A DNA stretch of 64,000 nt from an uncultured Lachnospiraceae bacterium (GCA_947172645.1 CAMWBY010000003.1:1-64000); one strand, 5' to 3'. Positions 14,660 to 24,797 are shown, counted from the stretch's first letter. Notes: generated from the sequence alone by a model not told the origin. Numbers and translations are program-made.

Positions 14660-16138
14660 ATGAGAGGAATTGATACGCAGGTTCGTAAGAATAGACGCCG
14701 TATTTTTAAAGAGGTAGCCAATCTGGCTTATCATTCAGAGAATTTAATAGACGATGTGGAAGCGCTTCCGTACCAGATTGTAGATTATGATGAATCGGAG
14801 TACGAGAGTATTTATAGGGAACGCGCGATTGTGCGTGAGAGAATCAGGCTTGCCATGGGCTTGTCGTTGCGGCCGGAGAACAGGCTTGTCCATCTGACGC
14901 AGGGGTTAGCGGAGAGCAACATATCGGAGAAATATTATGAGCCGCCGCTGATGCAGGTTATTCCGTCTGCTTGTAATGCATGTCCGGAGAATTGTTACCA
15001 TGTGACGGATTTATGTATGGGCTGCGTGGCCCATCCCTGCCGGGAGGTATGCCCCCGGGGCGCTATTTCCATGAAGAACGGCAAGTCGGTGATTGACCAG
15101 GAGAAATGTATTAAGTGCGGTAAATGCAAGGCCGTATGCCCTTATGACGCTATCTCGCACCAGGTACGTCCCTGCGCGGGCGCCTGTGGAGTGAACGCCA
15201 TCAAGAACGATGAGAAGGGCAGGGCGGTTATAGACAATGACTTGTGTGTTTCCTGCGGGCAGTGTATGGTGAATTGTCCGTTCGGGGCAATTGCGGATAA
15301 ATCCCAGATATTCCAGCTGATACGCGCGATGCAGTCAGGACACAAGATTATTGCCCAGGTAGCGCCTGCTTTTGCAGGGCAGTTTGGCCCGAATGTGACG
15401 CCGGATATGTTGAAGACGGCGCTCAAGGAACTGGGATTCTTCGATGTCTATGAGACGGCGATAGGCGCAGACTTGGGAGCAATCGCGGAGGCGGAACATT
15501 ACGCTTCGGAAGTGGCGACAGGGAAACTTCCTTTCAGTCTGACTTCCTGCTGCCCGTCCTGGTCAGTGTTGGCGAAGAGATTTTTCCCGGAGACCATTGA
15601 CAAGATATCCAATGCATTGACACCTATGGTGGCAACCGCTAGGATTATTAAAGAAGACCATCCCGATGCAAAGGTAGTCTTTATTGGGCCCTGTGCGTCC
15701 AAGAAACTGGAGGCTTCCAGAAGGACCATTCGTTCCGACGTGGATTTTGTTATTACTTTCGAGGAACTGGCGGGAATTTTCGAGGCGAGAGGAATCCTTC
15801 TCGACGAGATAAAGGCTCTTGACGAGTTGAATGGGGCGACAAGCGCCGGGCGTGGATATGGCGTCGCGGGCGGTGTGGCGAGCGCTATTGAGGAGTGCGT
15901 GAGAGAATACTACCCGGATGTGGAAGTCAATATTGAACATGCGGAGAGCCTGTCGGAATGTAAGAAGATGCTGATGCTTGCCAAGGCAGGCAAGAAGAAC
16001 GGCTGTCTGATTGAGGGTATGGCATGTCCTGGCGGCTGCGTCGCGGGCGCAGGGACGAATATTGCGGTGCCTGCCGCGGCGAAGGCGGTCGGTTCCTTCA
16101 AGGCGGCTGCGGACAAGAAGATACCGGATATAGAATAA
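14660..16138 (+). CDS. Monomeric [FeFe]-hydrogenase (4Fe-4S dicluster, H-cluster domain)
   Basis: 492 aa. The ferredoxin-like region at about 105-215 has several CxxCxxC motifs (CIKCGKCKAVCP, CVSCGQCMVNCP). The H-cluster motifs are TSCCPSW (about 294), GPCASKK (about 343) and MACPGGC (about 453), with all four cysteine ligands present. It catalyses reversible proton reduction with ferredoxin in fermentation. It has an extra N-terminal ~95 residues and resembles group B clostridial enzymes. GGAGG precedes ATG 14660. Its maturases HydEFG are not in the window. Confidence 0.92.
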   Translation: MRGIDTQVRKNRRRIFKEVANLAYHSENLIDDVEALPYQIVDYDESEYESIYRERAIVRERIRLAMGLSLRPENRLVHLTQGLAESNISEKYYEPPLMQVIPSACNACPENCYHVTDLCMGCVAHPCREVCPRGAISMKNGKSVIDQEKCIKCGKCKAVCPYDAISHQVRPCAGACGVNAIKNDEKGRAVIDNDLCVSCGQCMVNCPFGAIADKSQIFQLIRAMQSGHKIIAQVAPAFAGQFGPNVTPDMLKTALKELGFFDVYETAIGADLGAIAEAEHYASEVATGKLPFSLTSCCPSWSVLAKRFFPETIDKISNALTPMVATARIIKEDHPDAKVVFIGPCASKKLEASRRTIRSDVDFVITFEELAGIFEARGILLDEIKALDELNGATSAGRGYGVAGGVASAIEECVREYYPDVEVNIEHAESLSECKKMLMLAKAGKKNGCLIEGMACPGGCVAGAGTNIAVPAAAKAVGSFKAAADKKIPDIE

Positions 16139-16151
16139 GGTGGTATAAATT

Positions 16152-17609
16152 ATGGACAAGAAAATAAGAACAAGATATGCGCCAAGCCCGACAGGGCGTA
16201 TGCATGTAGGAAACCTCAGGACGGCGCTGTATGCGTATCTGATTGCCAAGCATGAGGGCGGCGACTTTATCCTGAGAATAGAGGATACTGACCAGGAGCG
16301 TTATGTGGAAGGTGCGGTGGACATTATCTACCGCACCCTTGAGAAAACAGGGCTTGTGCACGATGAGGGCCCCGACCTGGATGGCGGCGTGGGGCCTTAT
16401 GTGCAGAGCGAACGTCAGAAACAGGGCATCTATCTGAAGTATGCGAAGGAATTGATTGATAAAGGGGAAGCCTACTATTGCTTCTGCGATAAGGACAGGC
16501 TTGCATCCCTGACGCAGACAGTGGCAGGCAAGGAAATCAATATCTATGACAAACACTGCCTGCATCTGTCCAAAGAAGAGGTGGAGGCGAATCTTGCGGC
16601 GGGTAAGCCTTATGTGATTCGGCAGAACAATCCGACGGAGGGGACGACCACTTTTCATGACGACATCTACGGCGATATCACCGTGGACAACACAGAGCTG
16701 GACGACATGATTCTTATCAAATCGGACGGATATCCGACTTACAATTTCGCCAATGTGGTGGATGACCACTTGATGGGGATTACCCATGTGGTGCGGGGCA
16801 ATGAATATCTGTCTTCTTCCCCGAAATATAACCGCCTGTACGATGCGTTTGGATGGGAGGTGCCGGAGTATGTGCACTGTCCGTTGATTACAGACGAGAA
16901 CCATCAGAAGTTATCCAAACGGTGCGGCCATTCTTCTTATGAAGATTTGATAGAACAGGGATTTTTGTCTGAGGCAATCGTAAACTTTGTGGCCCTTCTT
17001 GGGTGGAGCCCGGAGGATAACAGAGAGATTTTCACGCTTGAAGAGTTGGTGGACATATTTGATTACCACCATTTATCCAAATCCCCGGCAGTGTTTGACT
17101 ATACGAAGCTGAAATGGATGAATGGGGAATATTTTAAAGCGATGGATGAAGATAAGTTCTATGAGATGGCGGAGCCATATCTGAAAGAGGCCCTTCCCGG
17201 GGACTTTGACCTTCATAAAATTGCTGCGATGGTGAAGACGAGGATAGAGATTTTCCCGGATATCAAGGAAATGGTTGACTTCTTCGCAAGTCTTCCGGAA
17301 TATGATACAGCGATGTACACCCATAAGAAAATGAAGACGGACGCTGCGTCTTCCCTGGAGGTGTTAAAAGAACTTCTCCCTATCTTGGAAGAGCAGGAGG
17401 ATTACGGCAATGATGCGCTGTACCAGACGCTTGTATCCTATGTGGGGCAGAAGGGATGTAAAAACGGATATGTGATGTGGCCGGTGAGGACGGCGGTTTC
17501 CGGCAAACAGATGACGCCAGCGGGCGCTACCGAAATCATGGAAATATTAGGTAAGGAAGAGTCTCTGGCCCGAATCCGTATAGGAATCGAGAAATTACAA
17601 AATGCCTGA
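16152..17609 (+). CDS. gltX: Glutamyl-tRNA synthetase
   Basis: 485 aa, normal length. Class I signatures are [11 protein letters not shown] (HIGH-type, residue about 10) and KLSKR (KMSKS-type, residue about 253). It charges tRNA-Glu, and in organisms using GatCAB also tRNA-Gln. It begins 13 bp after the hydrogenase stop and overlaps the helicase start by 8 bp, so the three are probably cotranscribed. Confidence 0.97.
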   Translation: MDKKIRTRYAPSPTGRMHVGNLRTALYAYLIAKHEGGDFILRIEDTDQERYVEGAVDIIYRTLEKTGLVHDEGPDLDGGVGPYVQSERQKQGIYLKYAKELIDKGEAYYCFCDKDRLASLTQTVAGKEINIYDKHCLHLSKEEVEANLAAGKPYVIRQNNPTEGTTTFHDDIYGDITVDNTELDDMILIKSDGYPTYNFANVVDDHLMGITHVVRGNEYLSSSPKYNRLYDAFGWEVPEYVHCPLITDENHQKLSKRCGHSSYEDLIEQGFLSEAIVNFVALLGWSPEDNREIFTLEELVDIFDYHHLSKSPAVFDYTKLKWMNGEYFKAMDEDKFYEMAEPYLKEALPGDFDLHKIAAMVKTRIEIFPDIKEMVDFFASLPEYDTAMYTHKKMKTDAASSLEVLKELLPILEEQEDYGNDALYQTLVSYVGQKGCKNGYVMWPVRTAVSGKQMTPAGATEIMEILGKEESLARIRIGIEKLQNA

Positions 17610-19410
17610 TTTCCGTTCGAATCCGAACCAGGAGAGGGCAATCATGCATACTGCCGGGGCAGCGCAGGTTTTTGCGGGCCCCGGCAGCGGCAAAACTTAT
17701 GTGACCGTGCAGCGTATCAGAAATCTTATCACGGCGCATGGCGTAGACCCTTCGCATATTCTTGTCATTACTTTTACAAAAGCGGCGGCGTTGGAGATGC
17801 AGCAACGCTTTTTTGGCCTTACAGAGCCAGACAGGCCGCCGGTGTGGTTCGGCACTTTTCATGCCATATTCTATCACATTCTGAGACAGTCACCGCAGTA
17901 TCGCGGGTATACCATTATTACGGAATCGGAGAAAAGGAAACTGCTGCGGCAGATAGTTCACATGCATAAGAGGTTTGCATGTATTCAAGAGGAAGACCTG
18001 GACGGACTTGCGGCATCCATAAGCGCTTATAAAATATCCTCTGCCAAGTGCGAGCCATCGGTGCAGAAACTGGAGGCAGAGGATGTTGTTTTCCTGGCGC
18101 AGCAATATCAGTCTTATTTAAGAGAATTTGGGCAGATGGATTACGATGATATGGGAATATATTGTAAGCGGCTCTTAATCCGGGAACCTGGTACGCTGCA
18201 TAGATGGCAGGCCCAGTTTCGGTTTATCTTAATCGACGAATTTCAAGATATTTCCCCGAATCAGTATGAAATTATAAAGCTTCTGGCATCTCCGGAAAAC
18301 AATCTTTTTATAGTAGGGGACGACGACCAGTCGATATATGGCTTCCGCGGTGCCAGCCCGGACAGTATGCGGCAGTTTATGGCCGACTATGCCGATGCGC
18401 AGAGGATTTTCCTGGATGTTAATTACCGTTGCCGCAAGCCGATTGTGGAGGCATCGCTTAAAGTGGTGGGGGAGAACAAGAATCGTGTCGTCAAGCAAAT
18501 TCATGCGGCAAAAGAAGGCGGCGGCCAGTTTTCTTTGCAGATATTGGAAGACGAACGGGAAGAGGAGCTGTGGCTTGCGCAGGCGCTGAGGCGGAAACAG
18601 GAGGCAAGAGCGCTAGGCCGGTGCGCATTAATCTGCCGGACGAATTTTGATTGTGCCATATGGGCGCAGAATCTGCGTAAGAGTGGGATTTCGTTCATCA
18701 CAAAGGAACCTGGGGGAAATCCGTATAAGCATTTTGTCGTTCAGGATATCATGGCGTATCTTGCTTTGGCGCAGGGTGAACTGGAGCGGAGACATTTTCT
18801 GCGTATCATGAACCGTCCGGTCAGGTATATCAGACGGGATAGCTTGGTGAACGAGCGAATCAGCCAAGCGGAGCTGCTGCAATACTATGCGGGGACGCCG
18901 GTTTTGCAGGAGAGGATAAGGCTCCTTTTTTATCATCTGGACAGTATGCGAGATAAGAGGCTGTATTTGCAAATCCACTATATCCGTAAGGTGGTGGGGT
19001 ACGACGGTTATCTGGCAGAAAAGTATGGAAGAGAGAAAGCGGAGGAGTTTATACAGACAGCCGCAGATTTCCAGGGACTGGCACAGCGGTTCCGTACATT
19101 CCGGGAGTTGGCGGATTATGTGCGCAGTTACGATGAGAACATCCGTGATTCATGTAAAAGCAAAACAGAAGGAATACAGATTATGACGATGCATGCTTCC
19201 AAAGGGCTGGAATTTCATACGGTTTATATACCGGACTGCCAAGAGGGGAAGATTCCTTATGCGAAATCCAAAGAGCCTCACGAAATCGAGGAGGAGCGGC
19301 GCATGTTCTATGTGGCAATGACCAGGGCCAAGGAAGAACTGTATCTGTTGGCCCACAAAGGAAAAAGCGGAAAAGATGCACCTTCCCGCTTTCTGAAATG
19401 TCTTTCTTAA
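17602..19410 (+). CDS. UvrD/PcrA-like ATP-dependent DNA helicase (short)
   Basis: 602 aa. Walker A GPGSGKT at 26-32, Walker B/motif II IDEFQD at about 210, motif [15 protein letters not shown], and late motifs [10 protein letters not shown] and [15 protein letters not shown]. This is an SF1A 3'-5' helicase as in UvrD/PcrA/Rep, shorter than the usual 700+ aa. Predicted role: DNA repair or removal of proteins from DNA. It starts inside the gltX 3' end (8-bp overlap). Confidence 0.9.
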   Translation: MPDFRSNPNQERAIMHTAGAAQVFAGPGSGKTYVTVQRIRNLITAHGVDPSHILVITFTKAAALEMQQRFFGLTEPDRPPVWFGTFHAIFYHILRQSPQYRGYTIITESEKRKLLRQIVHMHKRFACIQEEDLDGLAASISAYKISSAKCEPSVQKLEAEDVVFLAQQYQSYLREFGQMDYDDMGIYCKRLLIREPGTLHRWQAQFRFILIDEFQDISPNQYEIIKLLASPENNLFIVGDDDQSIYGFRGASPDSMRQFMADYADAQRIFLDVNYRCRKPIVEASLKVVGENKNRVVKQIHAAKEGGGQFSLQILEDEREEELWLAQALRRKQEARALGRCALICRTNFDCAIWAQNLRKSGISFITKEPGGNPYKHFVVQDIMAYLALAQGELERRHFLRIMNRPVRYIRRDSLVNERISQAELLQYYAGTPVLQERIRLLFYHLDSMRDKRLYLQIHYIRKVVGYDGYLAEKYGREKAEEFIQTAADFQGLAQRFRTFRELADYVRSYDENIRDSCKSKTEGIQIMTMHASKGLEFHTVYIPDCQEGKIPYAKSKEPHEIEEERRMFYVAMTRAKEELYLLAHKGKSGKDAPSRFLKCLS

Positions 19411-19420
19411 ATTATCCCGG

Positions 19421-19762
19421 TTAGTCTTCTTCTTCCAGCAATTCATCGAACTCGGCGCTGTCTAAGTACTCGTCGAATGCGTCCGCCACGGCTTCATACT
19501 CGTCATCGTCGTCGATATAGCCAAGGTCGGGTTCTTCGTTCGGGTCATTGGGGTTCTCGCTGTAGCGGTAGAACCAGACTTCTCCGTCCTCGTTTTCTCC
19601 GTCTTCGTCGAGCGGGAGAAGCGCGATATAATCCTGGCCGGACACGGTAAGGATTGTTATGATGGCGCAGGTGACTTTGGAGCCGTCTTCCAAATCCAGT
19701 TCCATAGTCATCTCTTCCGCATCGTAACCGTTTTCTTCATTTTGATTGTTGTTTTTGCCCAT
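19421..19762 (-). CDS. DUF1292 family acidic protein
   Basis: 113 aa, strongly acidic. The core (MELDLEDGSKVTCAIITILT, DYIALLPLDEDGENEDGEVW) matches DUF1292/YrzB-like proteins common in Firmicutes, function unknown. GGAGGCGGCC precedes ATG 19762. Convergent with the helicase, divergent from the GH13 gene. Confidence 0.88.
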   Translation of the reverse strand: MGKNNNQNEENGYDAEEMTMELDLEDGSKVTCAIITILTVSGQDYIALLPLDEDGENEDGEVWFYRYSENPNDPNEEPDLGYIDDDDEYEAVADAFDEYLDSAEFDELLEEED

Positions 19763-19850
19763 GTGGCCGCCTCCTTGTGTGTGGTATGTGCATCTGCCTA
19801 TATTTTATATGAAAAAACATAGATATTCAACGTGTAACCTAATTTTTGTT

Positions 19851-19878
19851 TTGTAAAATAGATTTTATATGTTAAAAT
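19851..19878 (+). promoter_or_regulatory. Likely promoter of the GH13-like gene
   Basis: TTGTAA (19851-19856), a 16-bp spacer, then TAAAAT (19873-19878), about 60 bp before ATG 19937 in the AT-rich divergent region. Confidence 0.4.
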
Positions 19879-19936
19879 GATACCATAATCATCTTTTTTT
19901 GAAACAGCAATGGAACCCAACTTAACGGAGGATTGA

Positions 19937-21928
19937 ATGCATAAAGAATATGAAGTGACTATGGCAAAAGCATATCCTTTAGGGGTATATTTTCAACAGG
20001 ACGGGCTGCATATTGCCGCTGTTTGCAGACAGCGGCCGGGCAGTCAGGATTCGGATGAATTTAGCGTAATATTATATGACAGGAAGCATAAGGACGGCAT
20101 CAAGATTCCTTTTCCGAGGGAGAGCAGGGTTGGAGCCGTCCATGCGATGCTGTTGAAGGGTTATCATGATAAGACGTGCAGCTATTTGTTCTGCTGCGGG
20201 GACCGGGTGTGGCAGGACCCTTACTGCAAAAAACTGGAAAATTCCTGTAAGTATGGCGTACTCAGGACAAGCCTGCCAAGATGCATGGTGCAGGATACAG
20301 ACTATGACTGGGAAGAGGACAGGCCGTTAGAACTTCCTTATGAGGATATGGTTATTTACGCTTTGCATGTACGGGGATTTACGAAACACAGGTCATCCGG
20401 CGTGAAATGCAAGGGGACATACCAGGGCGTTACTGAGAAAATTCCATATCTGAAAGAGTTAGGGATTACTTCGTTATTGCTGATGCCGTCCTATGAATTC
20501 GATGAGATTATGGCGCAGGAGAGCATTCAGAAGCCTATGACGATGGAGGAGGCGGTGGCCGCTTACAGACAGCCGCTTTCACAGACGGGTGCGGAGACAA
20601 GCGCCGCAAAGCCGGAAGAAGGCACCTGCAGGGTGAATTACTGGGGTTATCAGAAGGGGCTTTATTATGTCCCTAAGAGTGGGTATGCCTATGGTAAGGA
20701 TGCCGTGGCAGAATATAAGGATATGGTCAAAGATCTGCATACGAACGGCATTGAAGTGATGATGCAGTTTTATTTTCCGGCGCAGACCGGGGCGGCGGAA
20801 ATGCTTGAAATTCTGAAGTATTGGGTCTTAGAATACCACATAGACGGTTTTCATGTTATGGGCGTGGACCTGCCTATCGGGATGTTTGCGAAAGAGCCGC
20901 TCTTTAGCGGAACCAAGATACTGACGACACAGCAATATAGTCCCGCGCCCACGGATTATATGGCGCAGTCACGCCGGATTGGCCTGTTAGACGAAGGGTT
21001 TATGTATGACATGCGCAAGGCGCTTAAGAGCGATGACAATATGATTAACCCGCTGCTTTTCCATATGCGCAATAACTGTCCCGATACAGGCGTCGTCAAT
21101 TATATCGCCAAGTGGGACGGGATGCGGCTTGTCGATTTGGTATCCTACGACCATAAACATAACGAAATGAATGGTGAGGACAACCGGGACGGCACGGATT
21201 ATAATTGCAGTTGGAATTGCGGCGTGGAGGGAAAGAGCCGCAGGAAAAATATTACGGACCTGCGCCTTCGGCAGATGAAAAATGCGCTGACCCTCGTATT
21301 TCTGTCACAAGGGACTCCTCTTTTGTACAGCGGGGATGAGTTTGGCAATACCCAGGAGGGGAACAATAATCCTTACTGTCAGGATAATGCGGTCGCATGG
21401 GTAAAATGGAACTATTCCGCAGAGGGCAGGGAACTTCTTCGGTATACGAAGACGCTTGTGGCTCTGCGCAGAGAACATCCGGTTCTGCGCAGCGGCAAGC
21501 CGCTTAAAGGATTGGATTACCTGTCCTGCGGTTATCCGGACATTTCTTTCCACGGACAGGAAGCCTGGAGGCCGGAGGCGAGTCCGGCAGTCAGAAGCGT
21601 TGGCATTATGTATTGTGGATACTATGGCATGACGGACGGGCATAGGGACGATACTTTGTTCTATATTGGCATTAACCTACACTGGAAAACGCGCAGCCTG
21701 GGACTTCCACAGCTTCCCAAGGGGAAGACATGGACATTGTATGTCTCCACGGGGTCGGAAGAAAAGATGGTACAAGAGAAGACGGAAGATGGCTGCAAAG
21801 AGGGAGAGACCGTTGAAACGGCGCAGGAAATCAGCGTCGCTCCACGGACAGTGGTGATTTATATGGTTCAGGGTTGCCAGGAGGCGGTTCTGGATTATGG
21901 GAAAGGCAAAAAGGGTAAGAATGAATAA
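19937..21928 (+). CDS. GH13 glycogen-debranching-like protein, probably catalytically inactive
   Basis: 663 aa. N-terminal CBM48-like sheet domain, then a GlgX/isoamylase-type barrel (YALHVRGFTKH; DLVSYDHKHNEMNGEDNRDG; SWNCGVEG; GTPLLYSGDEFGNTQ). The fold is clear but the catalytic regions are altered. Where GlgX has DGFRFD this has DGFHVM (about 302), so nucleophile Asp and Arg are gone. The region III glutamate is replaced around TTQQYS (about 329). Region IV AHDGF is KWDGM, so His is lost and Asp kept. I infer a glycan-binding or regulatory pseudoenzyme. GGAGG precedes the ATG. Confidence 0.8.
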   Translation: MHKEYEVTMAKAYPLGVYFQQDGLHIAAVCRQRPGSQDSDEFSVILYDRKHKDGIKIPFPRESRVGAVHAMLLKGYHDKTCSYLFCCGDRVWQDPYCKKLENSCKYGVLRTSLPRCMVQDTDYDWEEDRPLELPYEDMVIYALHVRGFTKHRSSGVKCKGTYQGVTEKIPYLKELGITSLLLMPSYEFDEIMAQESIQKPMTMEEAVAAYRQPLSQTGAETSAAKPEEGTCRVNYWGYQKGLYYVPKSGYAYGKDAVAEYKDMVKDLHTNGIEVMMQFYFPAQTGAAEMLEILKYWVLEYHIDGFHVMGVDLPIGMFAKEPLFSGTKILTTQQYSPAPTDYMAQSRRIGLLDEGFMYDMRKALKSDDNMINPLLFHMRNNCPDTGVVNYIAKWDGMRLVDLVSYDHKHNEMNGEDNRDGTDYNCSWNCGVEGKSRRKNITDLRLRQMKNALTLVFLSQGTPLLYSGDEFGNTQEGNNNPYCQDNAVAWVKWNYSAEGRELLRYTKTLVALRREHPVLRSGKPLKGLDYLSCGYPDISFHGQEAWRPEASPAVRSVGIMYCGYYGMTDGHRDDTLFYIGINLHWKTRSLGLPQLPKGKTWTLYVSTGSEEKMVQEKTEDGCKEGETVETAQEISVAPRTVVIYMVQGCQEAVLDYGKGKKGKNE

Positions 21929-22466
21929 AGCATGGCAGCATTTTAAGACGATAACGCACCACAAACTGGTGGTGATGGAGGGATGCTTTAAAGTTGGGCT
22001 TTACAGACAAGGAATCATGCATGATTTATCTAAGTACAGTCCGGCTGAATTTCTCGTGGGCGCCAGGTATTGGCAGGGGGACAGAAGCCCCAACAATGCG
22101 GAGAGGGAGAAGATAGGTTATTCCTCTGCGTGGCTACATCATAAAGGGCGTAACAAGCACCATTATGAATATTGGATAGATTACAGTACCAGGGATATTG
22201 AAGGCGGCATGGCCCCCGCACCCATGCCGCAGCGCTATATTATCGAAATGTTTATGGACAGGGTTGCGGCATGTAAGGTATATCACGGTAAGGCGTATAC
22301 GGACCGTGACCCGCTTGCCTATTACCAGTCTTCGAAGACGCCTCCTCCGCTTCACCCGAAGACGAAGCGGCAGTTGGAGTTTTTGCTTCGTATGTTGGCG
22401 GATTATGGAGAAGAGAAGACTTTTCGCTATATCAGAACAAGAATTTTGAGAAAACAGAGAAGATGA
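21921..22466 (+). CDS. DUF5662 family protein
   Basis: 181 aa from ATG 21921, overlapping the GH13 stop by 8 bp. An ATG at 21897 is also in frame. His-rich start (AWQHFKTITHHKLVV), then GIMHDLSKYSPAEF and AWLHHKGRNKHHYEYW, a pattern of conserved His/Asp suggesting a metal site as in HD-like proteins. This family is common in gut Clostridia and its function is unknown. Translationally coupled to the preceding gene. Confidence 0.8.
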   Translation: MNKAWQHFKTITHHKLVVMEGCFKVGLYRQGIMHDLSKYSPAEFLVGARYWQGDRSPNNAEREKIGYSSAWLHHKGRNKHHYEYWIDYSTRDIEGGMAPAPMPQRYIIEMFMDRVAACKVYHGKAYTDRDPLAYYQSSKTPPPLHPKTKRQLEFLLRMLADYGEEKTFRYIRTRILRKQRR

Positions 22467-22478
22467 GTGACCTGCCCG

Positions 22479-22515
22479 CTCCTTTTTGCATAGGATATGG
22501 TATGACAAAAAGGAG
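22479..22515 (+). promoter_or_regulatory. Hairpin covering the ribosome site of the Cys-rich gene
   Basis: CTCCTTTTTG (22479-22488) pairs perfectly with CAAAAAGGAG (22506-22515), whose AAGGAG is the ribosome site of ATG 22524. The stem would hide it unless translation of the upstream gene or another factor opens the fold. It could instead be a weak terminator of the DUF5662 gene. Confidence 0.5.
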
Positions 22516-22523
22516 ATGAGAGT

Positions 22524-22805
22524 ATGAACTGTTGGATAATTTTGCTGTTTTTATGCTGCTGTAACCGAAATGGCCGGGAGGGTATCGGAACCCCTGGATG
22601 TGGCTGTGAGCCGATAGCGTCGCCGAAACCGCCGTGCCGTCCGAGGGAGAGAGAACGGGAATGCCCGAGGGAACGCGACTGCGACTGTAGGAGAGAATGT
22701 GAAGCGGAACGTGAATCCTGCCCTTGCGGAAACGAATCCCGTTTCGAGCCGCGTTTTGAGGCGAGGCCTTTCGGCAATCAGGGCTGCGGATGCGATGATA
22801 AGTAG
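22524..22805 (+). CDS. Cysteine- and arginine-rich small protein
   Basis: 93 aa. It begins MNCWIILLFLCCCNRNG, a short hydrophobic stretch with a Cys triplet. A middle of alternating Arg/Glu/Cys follows (RPRERERECPRERDCDCRRE), then GCGCDDK. About 14 cysteines in all. The AAAAGGAGATGAG ribosome site is clear. Such composition fits a cross-linked spore-coat or metal-binding protein; this is inference and no family is recognised. Confidence 0.6.
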   Translation: MNCWIILLFLCCCNRNGREGIGTPGCGCEPIASPKPPCRPRERERECPRERDCDCRRECEAERESCPCGNESRFEPRFEARPFGNQGCGCDDK

Positions 22806-22853
22806 CCGCCAGCGCCTGCTTTTGGCTTTCTGAGCAATAGCTATCATGTTGCC

Positions 22854-22887
22854 TGCCCCTTCTTTTGGTTGACGCAAAGAAGGGGCA
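22854..22887. terminator. 12-bp hairpin between Cys-rich gene and trpS
   Basis: TGCCCCTTCTTT (22854-22865) pairs with AAAGAAGGGGCA (22876-22887), loop 10. The stem is strong but no T-run follows, so it may be a weak or factor-dependent terminator. Confidence 0.4.
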
Positions 22888-22956
22888 ATGATAAAATGGA
22901 TTTTGGTACATGCATGGCGTGTAGTCAATCAGAGAAAAGATGAGGAATGACGAGAA

Positions 22957-23961
22957 ATGATAAACGGAAATAAAGTTTTGTTCAGTGGTATGCAGTCGAC
23001 GGGGAATCTTACCCTTGGCAATTATCTGGGGGCGCTTAAGAATTGGGTAACTCTCTGTGACGAATATATGTGTTTCTACTCGGTGGTGGATTTACATTCC
23101 ATCACAATCAGGCAGGACCCGGCGGAGCTGCGCAGGCGTGCCAGAAATTTGCTGACCCTCTATATCGCTGCGGGAATTGACCCTGAGAAGAATTGTCTTT
23201 ATTATCAATCCCATGTATCGGGGCATACGGAGCTGTCATGGATTCTGAACTGCTTTACCTATATGGGCGAATTAAACCGTATGACGCAGTTTAAGGACAA
23301 GGCGGCCAAACATGCGGATAACATCAATGCGGGGCTGTTTACTTATCCGGTGTTGATGGCGGCGGATATCTTGCTGTACCAGTCGGACGTGGTTCCTGTC
23401 GGCAAAGACCAGCTGCAGCATCTGGAGATTACAAGGGATATTGCGCAGCGTTTCAATGCAATTTACGGCGATGTATTTACGATTCCGGAGCCTTATATTG
23501 GCAAGACGGGGGCCAGCATCAAGAGCCTGCAAGACCCTGCGAAAAAAATGTCTAAATCCGATGAGAACCCGAATGCGAGTATTTATCTGATGGACGATGC
23601 GGACACAATCATCCGTAAGTTCAAGAGGGCGGTGACGGATTCCGAGGCATGTGTCCGCTATACGGACGCGCAGCCGGGCATTAAGAACCTGATTGATATC
23701 TATAGCGTGTGCACGGGGAAAGCGCCCGAAGCAATAGAGAAGGAATTTGACGGCAAAGGATACGGAGATTTCAAGATGGCTGTCGGCGAGGCTGTGGTGG
23801 ACGTCCTGAAACCGCTGCAGGAGCGTTTCAATGATTTATCCAAGAATAAGGACTATCTTGATAAAATAATTAAGGAGAATGCGGAAAAAGCCAATTATTA
23901 TGCCACCAAGACACTGCGCAAAGTGCAGAAGAAAGTCGGCTTCCCTGAGCGGGTGAGGTGA
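22957..23961 (+). CDS. trpS: Tryptophanyl-tRNA synthetase
   Basis: 334 aa, normal for bacterial TrpRS. HIGH-type TGNLTLGNYLGA (residues about 15-26) and KMSKSDENPN (about 197). It activates Trp and charges tRNA-Trp. No T-box leader was recognised in the 150 bp upstream. Confidence 0.97.
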   Translation: MINGNKVLFSGMQSTGNLTLGNYLGALKNWVTLCDEYMCFYSVVDLHSITIRQDPAELRRRARNLLTLYIAAGIDPEKNCLYYQSHVSGHTELSWILNCFTYMGELNRMTQFKDKAAKHADNINAGLFTYPVLMAADILLYQSDVVPVGKDQLQHLEITRDIAQRFNAIYGDVFTIPEPYIGKTGASIKSLQDPAKKMSKSDENPNASIYLMDDADTIIRKFKRAVTDSEACVRYTDAQPGIKNLIDIYSVCTGKAPEAIEKEFDGKGYGDFKMAVGEAVVDVLKPLQERFNDLSKNKDYLDKIIKENAEKANYYATKTLRKVQKKVGFPERVR

Positions 23962-24033
23962 CGGATTTACAAAAAAATTCTCGGATTATTCGAGTTTGCG
24001 AAGCAAATCTCGCAAAGTACGCCATAATGTGGT

Positions 24034-24064
24034 AAAAAAAGTTGGCCGCCAGGCCAACTTTTTT
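24034..24064. terminator. Bidirectional terminator after trpS
   Basis: A-run, GTTGGCC (24041-24047), GCCA loop, GGCCAAC (24052-24058), T-run. It serves trpS and the convergent phosphatase gene that stops at 24063. Confidence 0.9.
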
Positions 24065-24797
24065 ACCCTTCAAAAACATCCGTGAAATATCCGGCGGCGG
24101 ATATGGGCTCGCCTCCCTGAGACAGATGCCTTGTATCCCCGATGACCTGCGCGCGGAAATAAGCGATGTTATTCTGCCTTTCTTCAGTGGCAAGGACAGT
24201 TACGGAGGTGGGCGCAAGGTACATGCCATGCAGAAGAAGGACAGGAGAAATGCCAAGCAAGTGACTCATCATAACGCAGGTGATGCCCAGATGGCAGAAA
24301 ATGACAATGGTGTCGTCCGGGTGTTTGTTTTCTGAACAGGTTTGCCGGGTACTTCTGTAATAGTTGTGGTGCCGTACATAGCCGTATTCTGCAATCAGGC
24401 GGTCAAGGCCCTCGCATGTCTTGTGGTACGCGGGTACAAGTTCCGGATTGGAACGGTAGACATCCGTGCGCGCCCAGTCTTTCTTATCATACATTTGGGG
24501 GATTTCTGTCCAATATTCGGGCATAAAGTCCCAGGGAACGCCGATTCTCCCGGTGGTGGGGTCTTCGATGCGGTAGGCAAATTCCTTCATCCAGTCGTAG
24601 GTAACGGCTTCTCTTCCGAGCCGTTCTAACGTATAGGAGGCAGTTTTGCGTGCCCTGCCAAGAGGAGAACAGTAAAATTGTCCTACAGGCCAGTTGACGA
24701 CTCTGTCCGATAAGAGTTTTGCTTCCCTGATTCCCTTTTCTGTCAGGGAGTCGTTTACGTAATCCGGATCGCCATGTCTGATAAATATGATTCTCAT
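24063..24797 (-). CDS. Histidine phosphatase family protein
   Basis: 244 aa from ATG 24797 (MRIIFIRHGDPDY), behind AAAGGG. The RHG catalytic motif is at residues 7-9, with a second conserved His region (IVIFCHLG). It belongs to the phosphoglycerate-mutase-like branch, which dephosphorylates small metabolites or proteins through a phosphohistidine. An upstream in-frame ATG (24821) has no ribosome site. Substrate unknown. Confidence 0.9.
   Translation of the reverse strand: MRIIFIRHGDPDYVNDSLTEKGIREAKLLSDRVVNWPVGQFYCSPLGRARKTASYTLERLGREAVTYDWMKEFAYRIEDPTTGRIGVPWDFMPEYWTEIPQMYDKKDWARTDVYRSNPELVPAYHKTCEGLDRLIAEYGYVRHHNYYRSTRQTCSENKHPDDTIVIFCHLGITCVMMSHLLGISPVLLLHGMYLAPTSVTVLATEERQNNIAYFRAQVIGDTRHLSQGGEPISAAGYFTDVFEG

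Noticed and set aside
15563..16249. 228-codon minus-strand ORF across the hydrogenase and gltX start
   Set aside because: Antisense of two conserved genes, no start signal, no family likeness.
16098..16904. 268-codon minus-strand ORF opposite gltX
   Set aside because: It lies wholly in the shadow of a certain gene, has no ribosome site and a His/Arg/Ile composition typical of antisense frames.
22427..22928. Two long minus-strand ORFs over the Cys-rich gene
   Set aside because: The plus-strand ORF has a strong ribosome site and distinct composition; the antisense frames are Ser/Arg-rich by complement.
22806..22956. T-box leader before trpS
   Set aside because: Only a 12-bp hairpin without a T-run is seen, and I recognise no T-box core sequence in 150 bp.
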